A stretch of DNA of 62,580 bases from Mollicutes bacterium Phil14 (GCA_001940985.1 MSHB01000014.1:5479-68058), one strand, 5' to 3'; numbered from the stretch's first letter, positions 43,075 through 53,261 are shown. The notes: generated from the sequence alone by a model not told the origin. Translations and numbers: made by a program.

Positions 43075-43257
43075 CTAATCTTGAAGAACTTCAACTAAAT
43101 GACTAACTGTTGCAATCATTCCGCGAACTGCTTCATTATCTGGTTTTTCAACAACTTGATTAATCTTAGATAAACCTAGAGCTTTTAAAGTTTTACCTTG
43201 ATTAGGCTTACGTCCATAAGCACTTTTAACTAATTTAATACGTAATGTTTTTTCCAT
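43075..43257 (-). CDS. rpmD: 50S ribosomal protein L30
   Basis: A 60-aa L30 with [20 protein letters not shown] and the C-terminal [12 protein letters not shown] segment. It is a small large-subunit protein, in the usual rpsE-rpmD-rplO order. Confidence 0.95.
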   Translation of the reverse strand: MEKTLRIKLVKSAYGRKPNQGKTLKALGLSKINQVVEKPDNEAVRGMIATVSHLVEVLQD

Positions 43258-43262
43258 AATTA

Positions 43263-43796
43263 CTACTCCAAAATTTCCTCAGGTTTTTTACCTCTAATTT
43301 CAGCTACTTGTTCAACTGTTCTTAAAGATTTTAATCCTTCCATTGTAGCTCTAACAATGTTAATAGGTGTACTAGAACCTATAGATTTAGATAAGATATT
43401 TTGAATTCCTGCTAATTCAACAACGGCACGAACAGGTCCACCGGCGATAACACCAGTTCCATCAGGAGCAGGTTTTAAGAATACTCTACCAGCACCATAA
43501 ACACCTGTGATTTCATGAGGAATTGTTGTATTAACGATTGGAACATTAACTAAATTCTTCTTTGCGTCTTCTACTGCTTTTTTAATAGCATCAGGAACTT
43601 CTATAGCTTTACCAGTTCCTAAACCAACGCGACCTTTTTGATCACCAACAACAACTAAAGCACTAAAACGGTATCTTCTACCACCTTTAACAACTTTAGT
43701 TACATGGTTAATACTAACAACACGTTCTTCAAATTGTTTTTCAGCAACAACAACATCTTTTTTAACTTGTTTTTTATTTTCTTTATCTTGACGCAT
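43263..43796 (-). CDS. rpsE: 30S ribosomal protein S5
   Basis: A 177-aa S5 with the double-stranded-RNA-binding region [20 protein letters not shown] and [15 protein letters not shown]. It contributes to decoding accuracy and mRNA helicase activity at the ribosome entry. It lies 10 nt after rplR. The N-terminal ~20 residues are Lys/Glu-rich. Confidence 0.97.
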   Translation of the reverse strand: MRQDKENKKQVKKDVVVAEKQFEERVVSINHVTKVVKGGRRYRFSALVVVGDQKGRVGLGTGKAIEVPDAIKKAVEDAKKNLVNVPIVNTTIPHEITGVYGAGRVFLKPAPDGTGVIAGGPVRAVVELAGIQNILSKSIGSSTPINIVRATMEGLKSLRTVEQVAEIRGKKPEEILE

Positions 43797-43806
43797 TATT
43801 TCCCTC

Positions 43807-44169
43807 CTAGAACTTTAATCCTGCGTCTCTAGCAGCTTCTGCTAAGGCTTTTACTCTACCATGATATAAATAACCACCACGGTCGAATACGACGCATTCA
43901 ATTTGATTTTCTAAAGCTCTTTTCGCTACTAAAGCACCAACTTGTTTTGCTGCTTCAATATTAGAACCATTCTCTAATTTTAATTCTTTATCAATACTTG
44001 ATGCACTAACTAAAGTAACACCCTTTACATCATCAATTACTTGAGCATAAATGTGTGCATTTGATTTATACACATTTAAACGAGGTAAAGTAGATGTTCC
44101 ACTTATCTTTTTACGAATTCTTAAATGACGTACTATGCGTGTTTCATTACGCGATTTTTTTGTGACCAC
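43807..44169 (-). CDS. rplR: 50S ribosomal protein L18 (GTG start)
   Basis: A 120-aa L18, the 5S rRNA-binding protein, with [40 protein letters not shown] and the GLKF end. The start is a GTG at 44169, with AAAGGAG 10 nt upstream. An ATG at 44176 is nearer the site but out of frame, an unusual arrangement that could lower initiation. Confidence 0.94.
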   Translation of the reverse strand: MVTKKSRNETRIVRHLRIRKKISGTSTLPRLNVYKSNAHIYAQVIDDVKGVTLVSASSIDKELKLENGSNIEAAKQVGALVAKRALENQIECVVFDRGGYLYHGRVKALAEAARDAGLKF

Positions 44170-44186
44170 TACTCATACACTCCTTT

Positions 44187-44723
44187 CTACTTAGCTTTCT
44201 TTCCTTCTTTACGACGGATAATTTCGTCTTTATAACGAATACCTTTACCTAAATATGGTTCAGGTTTTCTTACAGCTCTAATTTCAGATGCGAATTGGCC
44301 AACTACTTGTCTATCAATACCGCTAACTTTCATTTCAGTTGCAGATGGAGTTTCTACAGTGATACCAGCTGGAATAGCAAGTTCAACTGGGTGAGAATAA
44401 CCAGCACTAATAACCAACTTTCCATCTTTTAAAGCAGCACGGTAACCTACGCCTTCCATAACTAATGATTTAGCGAATAGATGTGTAACGCCTTCTACCA
44501 TATTGTGTAATAAGGCTCTTGTAGTACCATGAAGAGTTTTATGTTCAATAGAATCACTTGGTCTACTAACTTTAATAGTATTGCCTTCTATTTCAATCTT
44601 CATATCTTTACTGAATTGACGAGAAATTTCACCTTTAGGGCCCTTAACAGTTACAAAATTATCTTGAACGTCAACTGTTACGCCTTCTACGAATGTAATT
44701 AACTTATTACCTATTCTTGACAT
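44187..44723 (-). CDS. rplF: 50S ribosomal protein L6
   Basis: A 178-aa L6 with two related beta-alpha domains and the C-terminal RKPEPYLGKGIRYKDE motif. It binds 23S rRNA near the sarcin-ricin loop and factor-binding site. The gene follows rpsH by 10 nt. Confidence 0.97.
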   Translation of the reverse strand: MSRIGNKLITFVEGVTVDVQDNFVTVKGPKGEISRQFSKDMKIEIEGNTIKVSRPSDSIEHKTLHGTTRALLHNMVEGVTHLFAKSLVMEGVGYRAALKDGKLVISAGYSHPVELAIPAGITVETPSATEMKVSGIDRQVVGQFASEIRAVRKPEPYLGKGIRYKDEIIRRKEGKKAK

Positions 44724-44733
44724 ATTTTTCCTC

Positions 44734-45132
44734 CTACCAAACGTATGCTACGACTTCGCCGCCAACGTTAAGTTTACGAGCTTCTTTATCAGTCATAACT
44801 CCATTTGAAGTTGAAATAATAGCTATACCTAAGCCGTTCAATACTTTTGGTAATTCGCTTGATTTTGCATAAACTCTTAATCCTGGTTTAGAAATACGAG
44901 TTATACCTTTGATTACTCTTTCTTTCTTATCTGTATATTTTAAAGCAACTTTTAAAGTGTTTTGAGCTTCGCCTTCAACTACTTCGATGTCTTTAATATA
45001 ACCTTCATTTTTAATAACGTTTAAAATTTCTAATTTTGCTTTTGATGCTGGAATCTCAACATATTCATGTCTCATTTGATTAGCATTACGAATACGTGTA
45101 AGCATATCAGCAATTGGATCAGTCATTACCAT
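44734..45132 (-). CDS. rpsH: 30S ribosomal protein S8
   Basis: A 132-aa S8 starting [18 protein letters not shown] and ending GGEVVAYVW. It is a primary 16S rRNA binder and, in many bacteria, the translational repressor of the spc operon. The ATG at 45132 is chosen because AAAGGAG lies 7 nt upstream; the longer frame from 45153 would overlap rpsN. Confidence 0.97.
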   Translation of the reverse strand: MVMTDPIADMLTRIRNANQMRHEYVEIPASKAKLEILNVIKNEGYIKDIEVVEGEAQNTLKVALKYTDKKERVIKGITRISKPGLRVYAKSSELPKVLNGLGIAIISTSNGVMTDKEARKLNVGGEVVAYVW

Positions 45133-45146
45133 AGATGGTCTCCTTT

Positions 45147-45332
45147 CTACCAACTAGCCTTAGTAACGCCAGGGATTTGTCCCTTGTACGCTAACTCTCT
45201 AAAGCATAGACGGCAAAGTTTGAATTTACGATAAACGGCATGTGGTCTACCACAGCGTTCACAACGTGTGTATTCTCTAACACCAAACTTTTGTTTACGT
45301 TTATTTTTAATCTTTAATGATGTTTTAGCCAT
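45147..45332 (-). CDS. rpsN: 30S ribosomal protein S14, zinc-binding type Z
   Basis: A 61-aa S14 of the zinc-containing form, with the ligand pairs [20 protein letters not shown]. Zinc-free S14 homologues are about 90-100 aa and lack these Cys. It sits between rplE and rpsH as in other Bacilli. Confidence 0.97.
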   Translation of the reverse strand: MAKTSLKIKNKRKQKFGVREYTRCERCGRPHAVYRKFKLCRLCFRELAYKGQIPGVTKASW

Positions 45333-45346
45333 AATTTACTCCTTTA

Positions 45347-45886
45347 CTACTTTCTAAAAGGCATATCCAATAAGTTTAACAACTCACGGCCCTCTTGATC
45401 AGTTTTAGCAGTAGTTACTATAACAATATCCATACCACGAATCTTTAATACTTTATCGTAATTGATTTCAGGGAAAATTAATTGTTCCTTAATACCTAAA
45501 GTATAATTTCCGCGTCCATCAAATGAATCTTTACTTAAACCTCTAAAGTCTCTTACTCGAGGAAGTGCAACTGAAACTAGTTTGTCATAGAATTCATACA
45601 TTCTTTCTCCTCTTAAAGTTACTTTACAACCGATAGCTACACCTTCACGAAGTTTGAAAGCAGCGATTGATTTCTTAGCTTTTGTAATAACTGGTTTTTG
45701 ACCAGCGATTTGTGTTAATTCTTCATAAGCTGCATCTAAAACTTTTGAATTATGAATAGCATCACCAACACCAATGTTGATAACTATCTTTTCTAGCTTT
45801 GGTACTTGCATGATAGAAGTATAAGCAAATTTCTTCATTAATTCAGCTTTTACTTGTTCATTATATTTTACTTGTACACGATTCAT
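45347..45886 (-). CDS. rplE: 50S ribosomal protein L5
   Basis: A 179-aa L5 that binds 5S rRNA with L18 and contacts S13 at the inter-subunit bridge. It contains [29 protein letters not shown] and [13 protein letters not shown]. It follows rplX by 9 nt with an AGGAGG site. Confidence 0.97.
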   Translation of the reverse strand: MNRVQVKYNEQVKAELMKKFAYTSIMQVPKLEKIVINIGVGDAIHNSKVLDAAYEELTQIAGQKPVITKAKKSIAAFKLREGVAIGCKVTLRGERMYEFYDKLVSVALPRVRDFRGLSKDSFDGRGNYTLGIKEQLIFPEINYDKVLKIRGMDIVIVTTAKTDQEGRELLNLLDMPFRK

Positions 45887-45895
45887 AGTTTCCTC

Positions 45896-46207
45896 CTACT
45901 TATCCAAAAGTGCTTCAGTCTTCTTTACGAAACGCACTTTTTTACCATCAACAAATTTGTAACCAATCTTACTAGCTTGATTAGCTTTTGTATCATAGTA
46001 CATTACGTTAGAAATAGCGATTGGAGCTTCCTTTTTAATAATTCCGCCATCAGGATATGCATTAGAAGGTCTTGTATGACGAGATACAATATTAACGCCT
46101 TCAACAACTACACGTTCTTCTTTTACTAATACTTTTAGTACTTTTCCGATTTTACCTTTATTGTCACCGCTAATTACTTTAACGGTATCACCTTTTTTAA
46201 TATGCAT
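45896..46207 (-). CDS. rplX: 50S ribosomal protein L24
   Basis: A 103-aa KOW-domain L24 with [20 protein letters not shown] at the start. It is an early assembly protein near the polypeptide exit. It lies 11 nt after rplN. Confidence 0.97.
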   Translation of the reverse strand: MHIKKGDTVKVISGDNKGKIGKVLKVLVKEERVVVEGVNIVSRHTRPSNAYPDGGIIKKEAPIAISNVMYYDTKANQASKIGYKFVDGKKVRFVKKTEALLDK

Positions 46208-46218
46208 AAGTTACCTCC

Positions 46219-46587
46219 TTATAGAACTTCAGGAGCCAAAGAGATGATCTTCATGAAGTCTTTATCACGTAATTCACGTGCAACAGGTCCGAAAATACGA
46301 GTTCCTTTAGGAGTCTTATCTTCTTTAATAATTACTGCTGCATTGTCATCGAATTTAATGTAACTTCCATCATTTCTTCTTAATCCACTCTTAGTTCTTA
46401 CGATTACGGCTTTAATAACGTCACCTTTTTTAACAGCACCACCAGGTGTTGCACTTTTAACAGTAGCAACGATAATATCACCAACGCTAGCGTATCTACG
46501 TCTAGTTCCACCTAAAACTTTAATTGTTAAAATTTCTTTAGCTCCTGAGTTATCAGCAACTTTTAATCTAGATTCTTGTTGTATCAT
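46219..46587 (-). CDS. rplN: 50S ribosomal protein L14
   Basis: A 122-aa L14 beginning [19 protein letters not shown] with the conserved [10 protein letters not shown](D)K. It forms bridge B8 with the small subunit. Confidence 0.97.
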   Translation of the reverse strand: MIQQESRLKVADNSGAKEILTIKVLGGTRRRYASVGDIIVATVKSATPGGAVKKGDVIKAVIVRTKSGLRRNDGSYIKFDDNAAVIIKEDKTPKGTRIFGPVARELRDKDFMKIISLAPEVL

Positions 46588-46602
46588 TATCTCGCCTCCT
46601 GC

Positions 46603-46863
46603 CTATAGTTGTACAGCACGTTCAACAATTTCAACTAAACGGAAGTTCTTAGTTTTTGATAGTGGACGAGTTTCCTCAATCTTAACGATATCTCCCATTT
46701 TAGCATCATTTGTTTCATCGTGGGCAGTAAATTTCTTACTATTTTCAACGCGTTTTCCATATAAAGGATGTTTGCGATATGTTGTTACTAAAACTTTAAT
46801 TGTTTTGTCTTCTTTAGTAGAAACAACTTTACCAGTATATACTTTTCTATTATTTCTTTCCAT
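46603..46863 (-). CDS. rpsQ: 30S ribosomal protein S17
   Basis: An 86-aa OB-fold S17 with [19 protein letters not shown] and [17 protein letters not shown]. It binds helix 11 of 16S rRNA early in assembly. It follows rpmC by 11 nt. Confidence 0.97.
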   Translation of the reverse strand: MERNNRKVYTGKVVSTKEDKTIKVLVTTYRKHPLYGKRVENSKKFTAHDETNDAKMGDIVKIEETRPLSKTKNFRLVEIVERAVQL

Positions 46864-46874
46864 AACTAGCCTCC

Positions 46875-47117
46875 TTATTCAGCTGCATTCGCACGTTCAG
46901 TTAGAATAGTTTTCATACGAGCGATTTGTTTTTTAACTTTACCAATTTGAGCTGTATTTTCTAATTTTCCAACTGCTGCTTGCAAACGTAAATTGAATAA
47001 TTCTTGTTTTAATTCAACGATTTTTTCCTCAATAGTGGCATTTTCTAATTGTCTGATTTTTTCAGCTTCTGATACTTTTTTAACAGGAGATACAACTTTC
47101 TTTTCTTTTTTAGCCAT
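46875..47117 (-). CDS. rpmC: 50S ribosomal protein L29 with N-terminal extension
   Basis: An 80-aa L29. The helical core with [20 protein letters not shown] and the [10 protein letters not shown] end is typical, but about 18 Lys-rich residues ([18 protein letters not shown]) precede it, so it is longer than the usual ~65 aa. It sits at the peptide exit and helps dock chaperones. It overlaps the rplP stop by 1 nt. Confidence 0.95.
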   Translation of the reverse strand: MAKKEKKVVSPVKKVSEAEKIRQLENATIEEKIVELKQELFNLRLQAAVGKLENTAQIGKVKKQIARMKTILTERANAAE

Positions 47118-47536
47118 TATCTTTCACCACTTTCTTTGACAACGATTTTTGTTGGAATAGGTAGTTTGTGAGATGCAAGTCTTAAAGCCTCTCTAGCTGT
47201 CTTTTCATCAACACCGCCAACTTCAAACATAATTGTGCCACGTTTAACAACTGCAACGTAACCATCAGGAGCACCTTTACCTCCACCCATACGAACTTCT
47301 AGAGGTTTATGAGTTTGTGCCATATGAGGGAATATACGAATCCATACAGCTCCTAAACGCTTCATATAACGAGTCATAGCGATACGAGCAGCTTCGATTT
47401 GTTGTGATGTAATCCATGCACCTAATTCTGCTTGTAAGCCATATTCACCAAAATTAATTTCTTTAGCACCTTTAGCTTTTCCTTCATAGCTAACGCGATG
47501 AGGACGACGGTACTTAGTTCTCTTAGGCATCAACAT
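47117..47536 (-). CDS. rplP: 50S ribosomal protein L16
   Basis: A 139-aa L16 starting [19 protein letters not shown], the canonical ML-PKR N-terminus, with [14 protein letters not shown] helix and [17 protein letters not shown]. It lies near the A site and peptidyl transferase centre. The ATG at 47536 is favoured over 47530 because AAGGAGG (inside the rpsC end) is 10 nt upstream. Confidence 0.96.
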   Translation of the reverse strand: MLMPKRTKYRRPHRVSYEGKAKGAKEINFGEYGLQAELGAWITSQQIEAARIAMTRYMKRLGAVWIRIFPHMAQTHKPLEVRMGGGKGAPDGYVAVVKRGTIMFEVGGVDEKTAREALRLASHKLPIPTKIVVKESGER

Positions 47537-47538
47537 AA

Positions 47539-48195
47539 TTATTTAGCCTCCTTATTATTCTTTTTTGTAGGAAGAACTTCTCCTTTACAAATCCATACTT
47601 TAACACCTAACTTACCATAAGTTGTGTTTGCTTCTGCGATAGCATAATCTACATCAGCTCTTAAAGTATGTAGAGGAACAGTACCTTCACTATATCCTTC
47701 ACGACGTGCCATTTCAGCTCCACCCAAACGACCAGAGATAGAAGTTTTAATACCTTTAGCTCCAGCTTTCATACTTCTTTGGATAGCCATCTTTTGTACA
47801 CGACGGAATGATGCTCTGTTTTCAAGTTGTTCAGCAATATTACGAGCAACTAAAGTAGCATCTAAATCTGGGTTCTTAACTTCAACAACGCTTAAGAAAA
47901 TTGTCTTGCCAGTTAATTTTTGTAATCTTTCAACCATTTGCACTTTTGTTGAACCTTCACGTCCAATTACTACACCTGGTTTAGCAGTATAAAGAGTTAA
48001 CATAACTTTAGTTTTAGTTCTTTCAATTTCAACTCTTGATACGTATGCTTTCTTATAGAAAGTTTCTACTTCTTTACGAATCATTAAATCTTCATTTAGT
48101 AATGCAGGAACATCTTTTTTGTCTGCATACCATTTAGATTCCCAATCTTTAATTATACCTATACGTAATCCTATTGGATTGACCTTTTGTCCCAT
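47539..48195 (-). CDS. rpsC: 30S ribosomal protein S3
   Basis: A 218-aa S3 starting [14 protein letters not shown], with a KH domain ([10 protein letters not shown]) and the C-terminal [17 protein letters not shown]. It helps unwind mRNA at the entry tunnel. The ATG at 48195 is chosen for AAGGAGG 5 nt upstream; an upstream in-frame ATG at 48222 lies inside rplV. Confidence 0.97.
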   Translation of the reverse strand: MGQKVNPIGLRIGIIKDWESKWYADKKDVPALLNEDLMIRKEVETFYKKAYVSRVEIERTKTKVMLTLYTAKPGVVIGREGSTKVQMVERLQKLTGKTIFLSVVEVKNPDLDATLVARNIAEQLENRASFRRVQKMAIQRSMKAGAKGIKTSISGRLGGAEMARREGYSEGTVPLHTLRADVDYAIAEANTTYGKLGVKVWICKGEVLPTKKNNKEAK

Positions 48196-48205
48196 GCGAT
48201 CCTCC

Positions 48206-48541
48206 TTATTCTCTTTCTCCAAGAACGATAGTAATATGACTAGTTCTCTTCAAAAGTGAGTTTGCGCTACCTTTAGCTCTAGGCAAATAACGTTTTAAAG
48301 TTGGTCCTTCATTAACGTATGCCTCTTTTACATATAAATTCTTTTGTTCCATTTTATTATTGTTAACAGCATTTGCTGCTGCTGATTTTAAAACTTTTTC
48401 GACTACTACACTTGATCCTTTTGGAGTTAATCTTAAGATTGCTGCAGCTTCTGCTACATTCTTTCCTCTGATTAAATCTACAACAAGGCGAACTTTACGA
48501 GGAGCAATACGAACAGTTTTTGCAATTGCTTTAGCTTCCAT
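48206..48541 (-). CDS. rplV: 50S ribosomal protein L22
   Basis: A 111-aa L22 with [19 protein letters not shown], and the beta-hairpin region [19 protein letters not shown] that lines the peptide exit tunnel. It follows rpsS after 14 nt. Confidence 0.97.
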   Translation of the reverse strand: MEAKAIAKTVRIAPRKVRLVVDLIRGKNVAEAAAILRLTPKGSSVVVEKVLKSAAANAVNNNKMEQKNLYVKEAYVNEGPTLKRYLPRAKGSANSLLKRTSHITIVLGERE

Positions 48542-48555
48542 TATTTACTTCCTCC

Positions 48556-48828
48556 TTATTTAGTTGCTTTCTTATCTTTACCGTGTCCACGGTATGTTCT
48601 TGTAGGAGCGAATTCTCCTAATTTATGTCCTACCATATCTTCAGTTACATATACTGGAACATGTACTTTACCGTTGTAAACAGCGATTGTACGTCCGATG
48701 AATTGAGGGAAAATTGTAGAACGACGTGACCAAGTTTGAATAACTTTCTTATTACCTTCGTTTTGAGCTTCAACTTTTTTCATTAAGTGTTCATCAATAA
48801 AAGGTCCTTTTTTAAGTGAACGTGCCAT
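48556..48828 (-). CDS. rpsS: 30S ribosomal protein S19
   Basis: A 90-aa S19 beginning [15 protein letters not shown] with [21 protein letters not shown] at the end. It binds the 30S head with S13. It lies 14 nt after rplB. Confidence 0.97.
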   Translation of the reverse strand: MARSLKKGPFIDEHLMKKVEAQNEGNKKVIQTWSRRSTIFPQFIGRTIAVYNGKVHVPVYVTEDMVGHKLGEFAPTRTYRGHGKDKKATK

Positions 48829-48842
48829 TATTTTTCTCCTTT

Positions 48843-49673
48843 CTATCCGTTACGGCGACGTACGATTAAGTCGCTAGATTTTTTCTTTTTATTACGTGTC
48901 TTAAGACCTAGAGCAACTTTACCCCAAGGAGTAAGAGGAGCTTTACGTCCAATTGAAGTACGACCTTCACCACCACCATGAGGGTGATCATTAGGGTTCA
49001 TAACTGAACCACGAACAGTAGGTCTAATTCCTAAATAACGAGTTCTACCAGCTTTACCAGTATTAACATTCATGTAATCAGCATTTCCAACTTCACCGAT
49101 TGTAGCATAGCATACGCCTAAAATCTTTCTAACTTCGCCGCTTGTTAAACGTACTAATACGTATTTGCCTTCACGACCTAAGATTTGAGCGCTAGCGCCT
49201 GCTGAACGAACAAGTTGTGCACCATGACCAGGATGTAATTCTATATTGTGAATAACAGTACCTACAGGGATTTTTTCAAGTGGTAATGCATTACCAACTT
49301 TAATATCAACATTTTCACCAGAAACAATTGTTTGACCAACTTTGATTCCTTTTGGTGCAATGATATATCTCTTTTCACCATCAAAGTAATTAACTAACGC
49401 GATGTTTGCACTTCTGTTTGGATCATATTCAACAGTTGCAATTCTACCTTCAACATTGAATTTATCGCGTTTGAAATCAATGATACGATATTTTTGTTTG
49501 TGTCCTCCACCTTGATGACGCACTGTAATTCTACCCATGTTGTTACGTCCACCTTTTTTTCTTAAAGGTGCTAATAAACTTTTCTCAGGAGTAGATGTAG
49601 TAATTTCATCATATACTAACACAGACATATTACGGCGACCATTAGTAGTCGGATTGTATTTTTTAATAGCCAT
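48843..49673 (-). CDS. rplB: 50S ribosomal protein L2
   Basis: A 276-aa L2 with [18 protein letters not shown] at the start and the conserved [14 protein letters not shown] near the C-terminus, close to the peptidyl transferase centre. It is required for subunit association. It lies 28 nt after rplW. Confidence 0.97.
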   Translation of the reverse strand: MAIKKYNPTTNGRRNMSVLVYDEITTSTPEKSLLAPLRKKGGRNNMGRITVRHQGGGHKQKYRIIDFKRDKFNVEGRIATVEYDPNRSANIALVNYFDGEKRYIIAPKGIKVGQTIVSGENVDIKVGNALPLEKIPVGTVIHNIELHPGHGAQLVRSAGASAQILGREGKYVLVRLTSGEVRKILGVCYATIGEVGNADYMNVNTGKAGRTRYLGIRPTVRGSVMNPNDHPHGGGEGRTSIGRKAPLTPWGKVALGLKTRNKKKKSSDLIVRRRNG

Positions 49674-49701
49674 TGTCTTTAGCCTCCTATATTAATTACA
49701 A

Positions 49702-49986
49702 TTAAACTTCAAATACGTCTAATGTTTGGCCTTCAGCTAAAGTAACGATAGCTTTTCTTACTGCAGGACGGAATCCTTCATATTTACCAACACGACGTGC
49801 TTTTTTTCTTACATTAACGATATTAACGTCAAGAACATTCACTTTGAATGCTTCTTCGATTGCTTTTTTAACTTCCACTTTATTAGTGCCTTGTTTTACT
49901 TCGAAAGTATATTTTCTTCCTTCAACAAGCTTTGTAGTTTTTTCAGTAATAAGTGGGCGAATAATAATATCATAAGGATTTTTCAT
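49702..49986 (-). CDS. rplW: 50S ribosomal protein L23
   Basis: A 94-aa L23 with IIIRPLITEKTTKLVEGRKY. It forms a docking site at the exit tunnel for trigger factor and SRP. It overlaps the rplD stop by 1 nt (TAATG). Confidence 0.97.
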   Translation of the reverse strand: MKNPYDIIIRPLITEKTTKLVEGRKYTFEVKQGTNKVEVKKAIEEAFKVNVLDVNIVNVRKKARRVGKYEGFRPAVRKAIVTLAEGQTLDVFEV

Positions 49987-50609
49987 TATTTAAGATCCTC
50001 CTCATATTTTTTAACTGCTGCTTTAGTAACTACATACTTATCAGCATTGATTAAATCATAAACACTTAAATGAGCTTTAGTTTGTACATAAACATTAGGA
50101 ATGTTTGCACCAGCTTTGAACAAGTTATAATTTTCTTCATCAGTAATAACTAATGTCTTTCCTTCAACTTTTAAGTTTTCTAAGATTGCAACTAATGTCT
50201 TAGTCTTGTAGTCTTCTAATTGGAATTCATCAACTACTACTAAATCTTTTGTAGCTAAGCGGCTTGATAATAATGATTTAACAGCTAACTTAACAACTTT
50301 TCTATTTACTTTAACGCTATAGCTTCTAGGTGTAGGTCCAAAAACAATTCCACCACCGCGCCATTGAGGAGCTCTAATAGATCCTTGACGTGCACGACCT
50401 GTACCTTTTTGACGCCATGGTTTCTTTCCACCACCGCTTACTTCAGTACGGTTTTTTGTCTTATGAGTACCTTGACGCATAGCTGCTCTTTCAGCATTAA
50501 CAACGTCATAAACAACTTGCATGTTTGGTTTAACTCCAAAAATTTCCTTTTTCAAAGTCATTTTTCCAACTTCTGCACCTGTTTGATTAAAAACAACGAT
50601 ACTAGGCAT
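49986..50609 (-). CDS. rplD: 50S ribosomal protein L4
   Basis: A 207-aa L4 with the exit-tunnel loop region KKPWRQKGTGRARQGSIRAP and WRGGGIVFGPTPRSY. In several bacteria L4 also represses the S10 operon through its mRNA leader; the structured leader at 51651-51718 makes that possible here. It lies 16 nt after rplC. Confidence 0.97.
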   Translation of the reverse strand: MPSIVVFNQTGAEVGKMTLKKEIFGVKPNMQVVYDVVNAERAAMRQGTHKTKNRTEVSGGGKKPWRQKGTGRARQGSIRAPQWRGGGIVFGPTPRSYSVKVNRKVVKLAVKSLLSSRLATKDLVVVDEFQLEDYKTKTLVAILENLKVEGKTLVITDEENYNLFKAGANIPNVYVQTKAHLSVYDLINADKYVVTKAAVKKYEEDLK

Positions 50610-50625
50610 CTTTCATTCTCCTTTC

Positions 50626-51285
50626 TTAAGCTAACGCTTCAGGGTTAACGGCAGTAGCAGCTTTTTTAACTGCATTTGTTACAACAACAAATGAGTTTTT
50701 AGCACCAGGCACATTACCTCTAACTAGCATTACATTTTTCTCTAAATCAACTTTAACAACTTCAAGATTTTGAACAGTAACTTGTTCTCCACCCATTCTA
50801 CCAGGTAACTTCTTACCTTTTTTAATTCTTGCAGCATCAATTGAACCCATTGAACCAGTTCCTCTATGATAACCAGAACCATGAGCCATTGGTCCTCTAT
50901 GGAAATTGTGACGTTTGATAACACCTTGGTAACCTTTACCTTTGCTTGTGCCAGTTACATCAACGATTTCACCTTCAGCAAATATATTCGCTTTAACCTC
51001 TTGACCTACCTCAAAGACTTCCATTTCTTCCCCTGTAAACTCTTTGATGAAGCGCTTAGGGGTAGTGTTAGCTTTAGAAGCATGTCCTACTTCAGGTTTT
51101 GTAGCAAGATTTTCTTTCTTGTTGCAGAAACCTAATTGCACAGCTTGATAACCATCTGTATCAACTGTCTTCTTTTGTAAAACAACGTTTGGAGTAACTT
51201 CTATAACAGTTACGGGAATAAGTTCTCCTTTAGTTGAAAAAATTTGAGTCATACCAATTTTTTTACCTAAGATTCCTTTGGCCAT
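50626..51285 (-). CDS. rplC: 50S ribosomal protein L3
   Basis: A 219-aa L3 starting [16 protein letters not shown] with [17 protein letters not shown] and HRGTGSMGS. It is an early 23S rRNA binder whose loop reaches the peptidyl transferase centre. The ATG at 51285 is preferred (AGGAGG 8 nt upstream) over the frame opening at 51294. The C-terminal ~10 residues are Ala-rich. Confidence 0.97.
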   Translation of the reverse strand: MAKGILGKKIGMTQIFSTKGELIPVTVIEVTPNVVLQKKTVDTDGYQAVQLGFCNKKENLATKPEVGHASKANTTPKRFIKEFTGEEMEVFEVGQEVKANIFAEGEIVDVTGTSKGKGYQGVIKRHNFHRGPMAHGSGYHRGTGSMGSIDAARIKKGKKLPGRMGGEQVTVQNLEVVKVDLEKNVMLVRGNVPGAKNSFVVVTNAVKKAATAVNPEALA

Positions 51286-51309
51286 GAGTTTCACCTCCTA
51301 TAATACTCA

Positions 51310-51615
51310 TTATTTCAAAATGATATCAACACCAGCAGGGATTTCTAAGTGAATTAGTGCATCCATAGTTTTAGGTGTTGTCTCAACGATGTCGATTAGA
51401 CGTTTGTGAGTTCTTCTTTCAAATTGTTCACGACTATCTTTGTATTTGTGTGGTGAACGAATGATAGTGAACACTTCTTTTTCTGTTGGAAGTGGAATAG
51501 GACCAGAAACTTTTGCACCAGTCTTTTTCGCAGTTTCAACAATCTTTCTTGCAGACTCATCAATAAGTCTGTGATCGTAAGAAACAAGTTTGATTCTTAA
51601 CGCAGTTTTTGCCAT
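51310..51615 (-). CDS. rpsJ: 30S ribosomal protein S10
   Basis: A 101-aa S10 (NusE) with [20 protein letters not shown] and [19 protein letters not shown]. It is a 30S head protein and, with NusB, a transcription antitermination factor. It is the first gene of the superoperon. The ATG at 51615 is chosen for AAGGAGG 8 nt upstream; the longer frame from 51636 would include this site. Confidence 0.97.
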   Translation of the reverse strand: MAKTALRIKLVSYDHRLIDESARKIVETAKKTGAKVSGPIPLPTEKEVFTIIRSPHKYKDSREQFERRTHKRLIDIVETTPKTMDALIHLEIPAGVDIILK

Positions 51616-51650
51616 AGTTTTTTCCTCCTTATACATTTTCTAGAAATGTT

Positions 51651-51718
51651 TGCGACTCCATACGAATTCCCTAACAACCACGCTTGGCAACGTTTCCGTG
51701 AGTGTCAGCAACCTCGCA
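51651..51718 (-). promoter_or_regulatory. Structured 5' leader of the S10 operon, candidate L4-type autoregulatory element
   Basis: The minus-strand transcript between promoter and rpsJ folds by nested complements: UGCGA / UCGCA (outer, 51714-51718 with 51651-51655), CUGACA / UGUUAG (one G-U pair), and CACG / CGUG around GAAACGUUGCCAAG. Bacillus S10 leaders are known to be bound by L4. The pairing is read by eye; identity with the known leader family is inference. Confidence 0.55.
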
Positions 51719-51745
51719 TATCATAGTCTCTCCATAACCTTATAG

Positions 51746-51774
51746 ATTATATCAAAAAACTTCCTGTTTGTCAA
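51746..51774 (-). promoter_or_regulatory. Perfect sigma-A promoter of the S10-spc-alpha superoperon
   Basis: Minus-strand TTGACA (51769-51774), a 17-nt spacer, TATAAT (51746-51751). The expected transcript start near 51739 gives a leader of about 125 nt. No other strong promoter was seen before rplQ. Confidence 0.92.
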
Positions 51775-51872
51775 ACATTTTTTAAAGTTTTTAAATTTAT
51801 TTCTTTTGTTTTAAAACGATATAAAAAAATCATTTTTATTATCTTAATAATTTTTTCCTATCAACAGGATAA

Positions 51873-51900
51873 TAAAAAACTGCTAGAAAATCTAGCAGTT
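51873..51900 (-). terminator. Terminator after yebC
   Basis: A 10-bp stem AACTGCTAGA / TCTAGCAGTT (51878-51887 and 51891-51900) with a 3-nt loop, then TTTTTATT on the minus strand. It separates yebC from the S10 promoter. Confidence 0.9.
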
Positions 51901-51912
51901 AACGAAGTCACA

Positions 51913-52632
51913 TTATTCAACGATCTTTGCGTTATGATAAAGTTCTTGAACATCTTCGATATCATCTAAAGCTTCTTCGAATTTCCTGAACTTTCTAATA
52001 TCTTCTGGATCAGTTAATTCAACTTGTTCTTTAGCAATCCAAGTAGTTTCATCTTCATCAAATTCGATTTCTCCAAACGCTTCAATCAAAGCATTTTTAA
52101 TCTTAGAATACTCACTTTGTGGAGCATATACAGTAACATACTCTTCATCTTGTTCAACATCAGTAACATCGCAATCAGCCATTACTAAAGCATCAAGTAC
52201 TTCTTCATCAGTATGTCCTTTGAAAGTAAATAATGAAACATTGTCAAACATATAAGCAACTTTTTCACCAATTCTAAATCCACAACGTGAAAATGCAACT
52301 TTTACAGATGTGTATGTTCTATTAACATTGTCAGTTAAACAATCAACAATTACCATTGTATTACCAGGTCCGAATCCTTCATAACGTACAAAGTTATATG
52401 CTTCGCCTTGACCACCTTTTGCTTTTTCAATAGCACGTTTAATAACGTCAGCAGGTATATGTTCACGTTTCGCTTTTTCTATTTCTTTTTTCAGTGCTTG
52501 GTTAACATCAGGATCAGGGATACCACTCTTTGCTGCTACATAAATAGCTGTTGCATATTTGGCATTTTGTTTACTTTTAATAGCCGCAGTTTTTGCCATA
52601 GAAGCGGCTCTAACTTCATGTGCTCTTCCCAT
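51913..52632 (-). CDS. yebC: YebC/PmpR-family protein
   Basis: A 239-aa protein with the N-terminal MGRAHEVRAASMAKTAAIKS and GPGNTMVIVDCLTDNVNRT. Members of this family have been described as DNA-binding regulators; recent work also links some of them to translation of proline-rich stretches. AAGGAG precedes the ATG, and a TATAAT box lies at 52665-52670. It is monocistronic. Confidence 0.95.
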   Translation of the reverse strand: MGRAHEVRAASMAKTAAIKSKQNAKYATAIYVAAKSGIPDPDVNQALKKEIEKAKREHIPADVIKRAIEKAKGGQGEAYNFVRYEGFGPGNTMVIVDCLTDNVNRTYTSVKVAFSRCGFRIGEKVAYMFDNVSLFTFKGHTDEEVLDALVMADCDVTDVEQDEEYVTVYAPQSEYSKIKNALIEAFGEIEFDEDETTWIAKEQVELTDPEDIRKFRKFEEALDDIEDVQELYHNAKIVE

Positions 52633-52728
52633 AATTTTTCTCCTTGTTTAAATATTACTAACTTATTATACCACTTTCTTTTGAAAAATAAAATATTTTT
52701 TTTCATTTTATTAAGGTAATTAATCAAA

Positions 52729-53203
52729 CTAATCTATTTTTATAGTTTTCGACCATTCTAAGAGCCTACTGCTATACTCTTTTCTATTATTGCTATTACA
52801 AAAGAAGTCACAAAAATAATTTTTTTCATCACTTTTTGCAGCAAGCAACATACGAAAATACTCATTGCTACCTATTTTCTTCATATTCAACATAACTAAA
52901 CGAAATATTTTCGTCACTATACTCTTTAACTTCACCACTAACACCTGCTTCTAGTATAATTCTTTTTAAACATTCAGTAGCAGTTTCATCTTTTCGATAT
53001 TTTTTCATCTACCGTTAGAGCAAAAACAACATTGCCATTAGTTAGTTACATATCAATATTTTCATATTTTTTTCAACAAAATCATCACCAAGTTTAATGG
53101 AAAACTCTTTGTACGTATCCGTACTATATCCAATAGAACAAGCCCTACCCAAAATAGCAAATAATAACAACAAATACACTTTGATGATTTTAATAATATT
53201 CAT
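52729..53203 (-). pseudogene. Frameshifted lipoprotein gene
   Basis: AGGAGG lies 7 nt before an ATG at 53203. The first frame gives a lipoprotein start (MNIIKIIKVYLLLLFAILG, then RAC) and stops after about 50 residues. Coherent coding then continues in other frames: NGNVVFALTVDEKISKR, then DETATECLKRIILEAG up to YVEYEEN, then GSNEYFRMLLAAKSDEKNYF to the stop at 52729. At least three frame changes are needed, so this is a decayed gene rather than several short ones. The family is not recognised. Confidence 0.65.
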
Positions 53204-53261
53204 TACATTTCCTCCTAATACTAAAATTGTATCGTTTTATTTTTGAAAAAACAAATATAAT

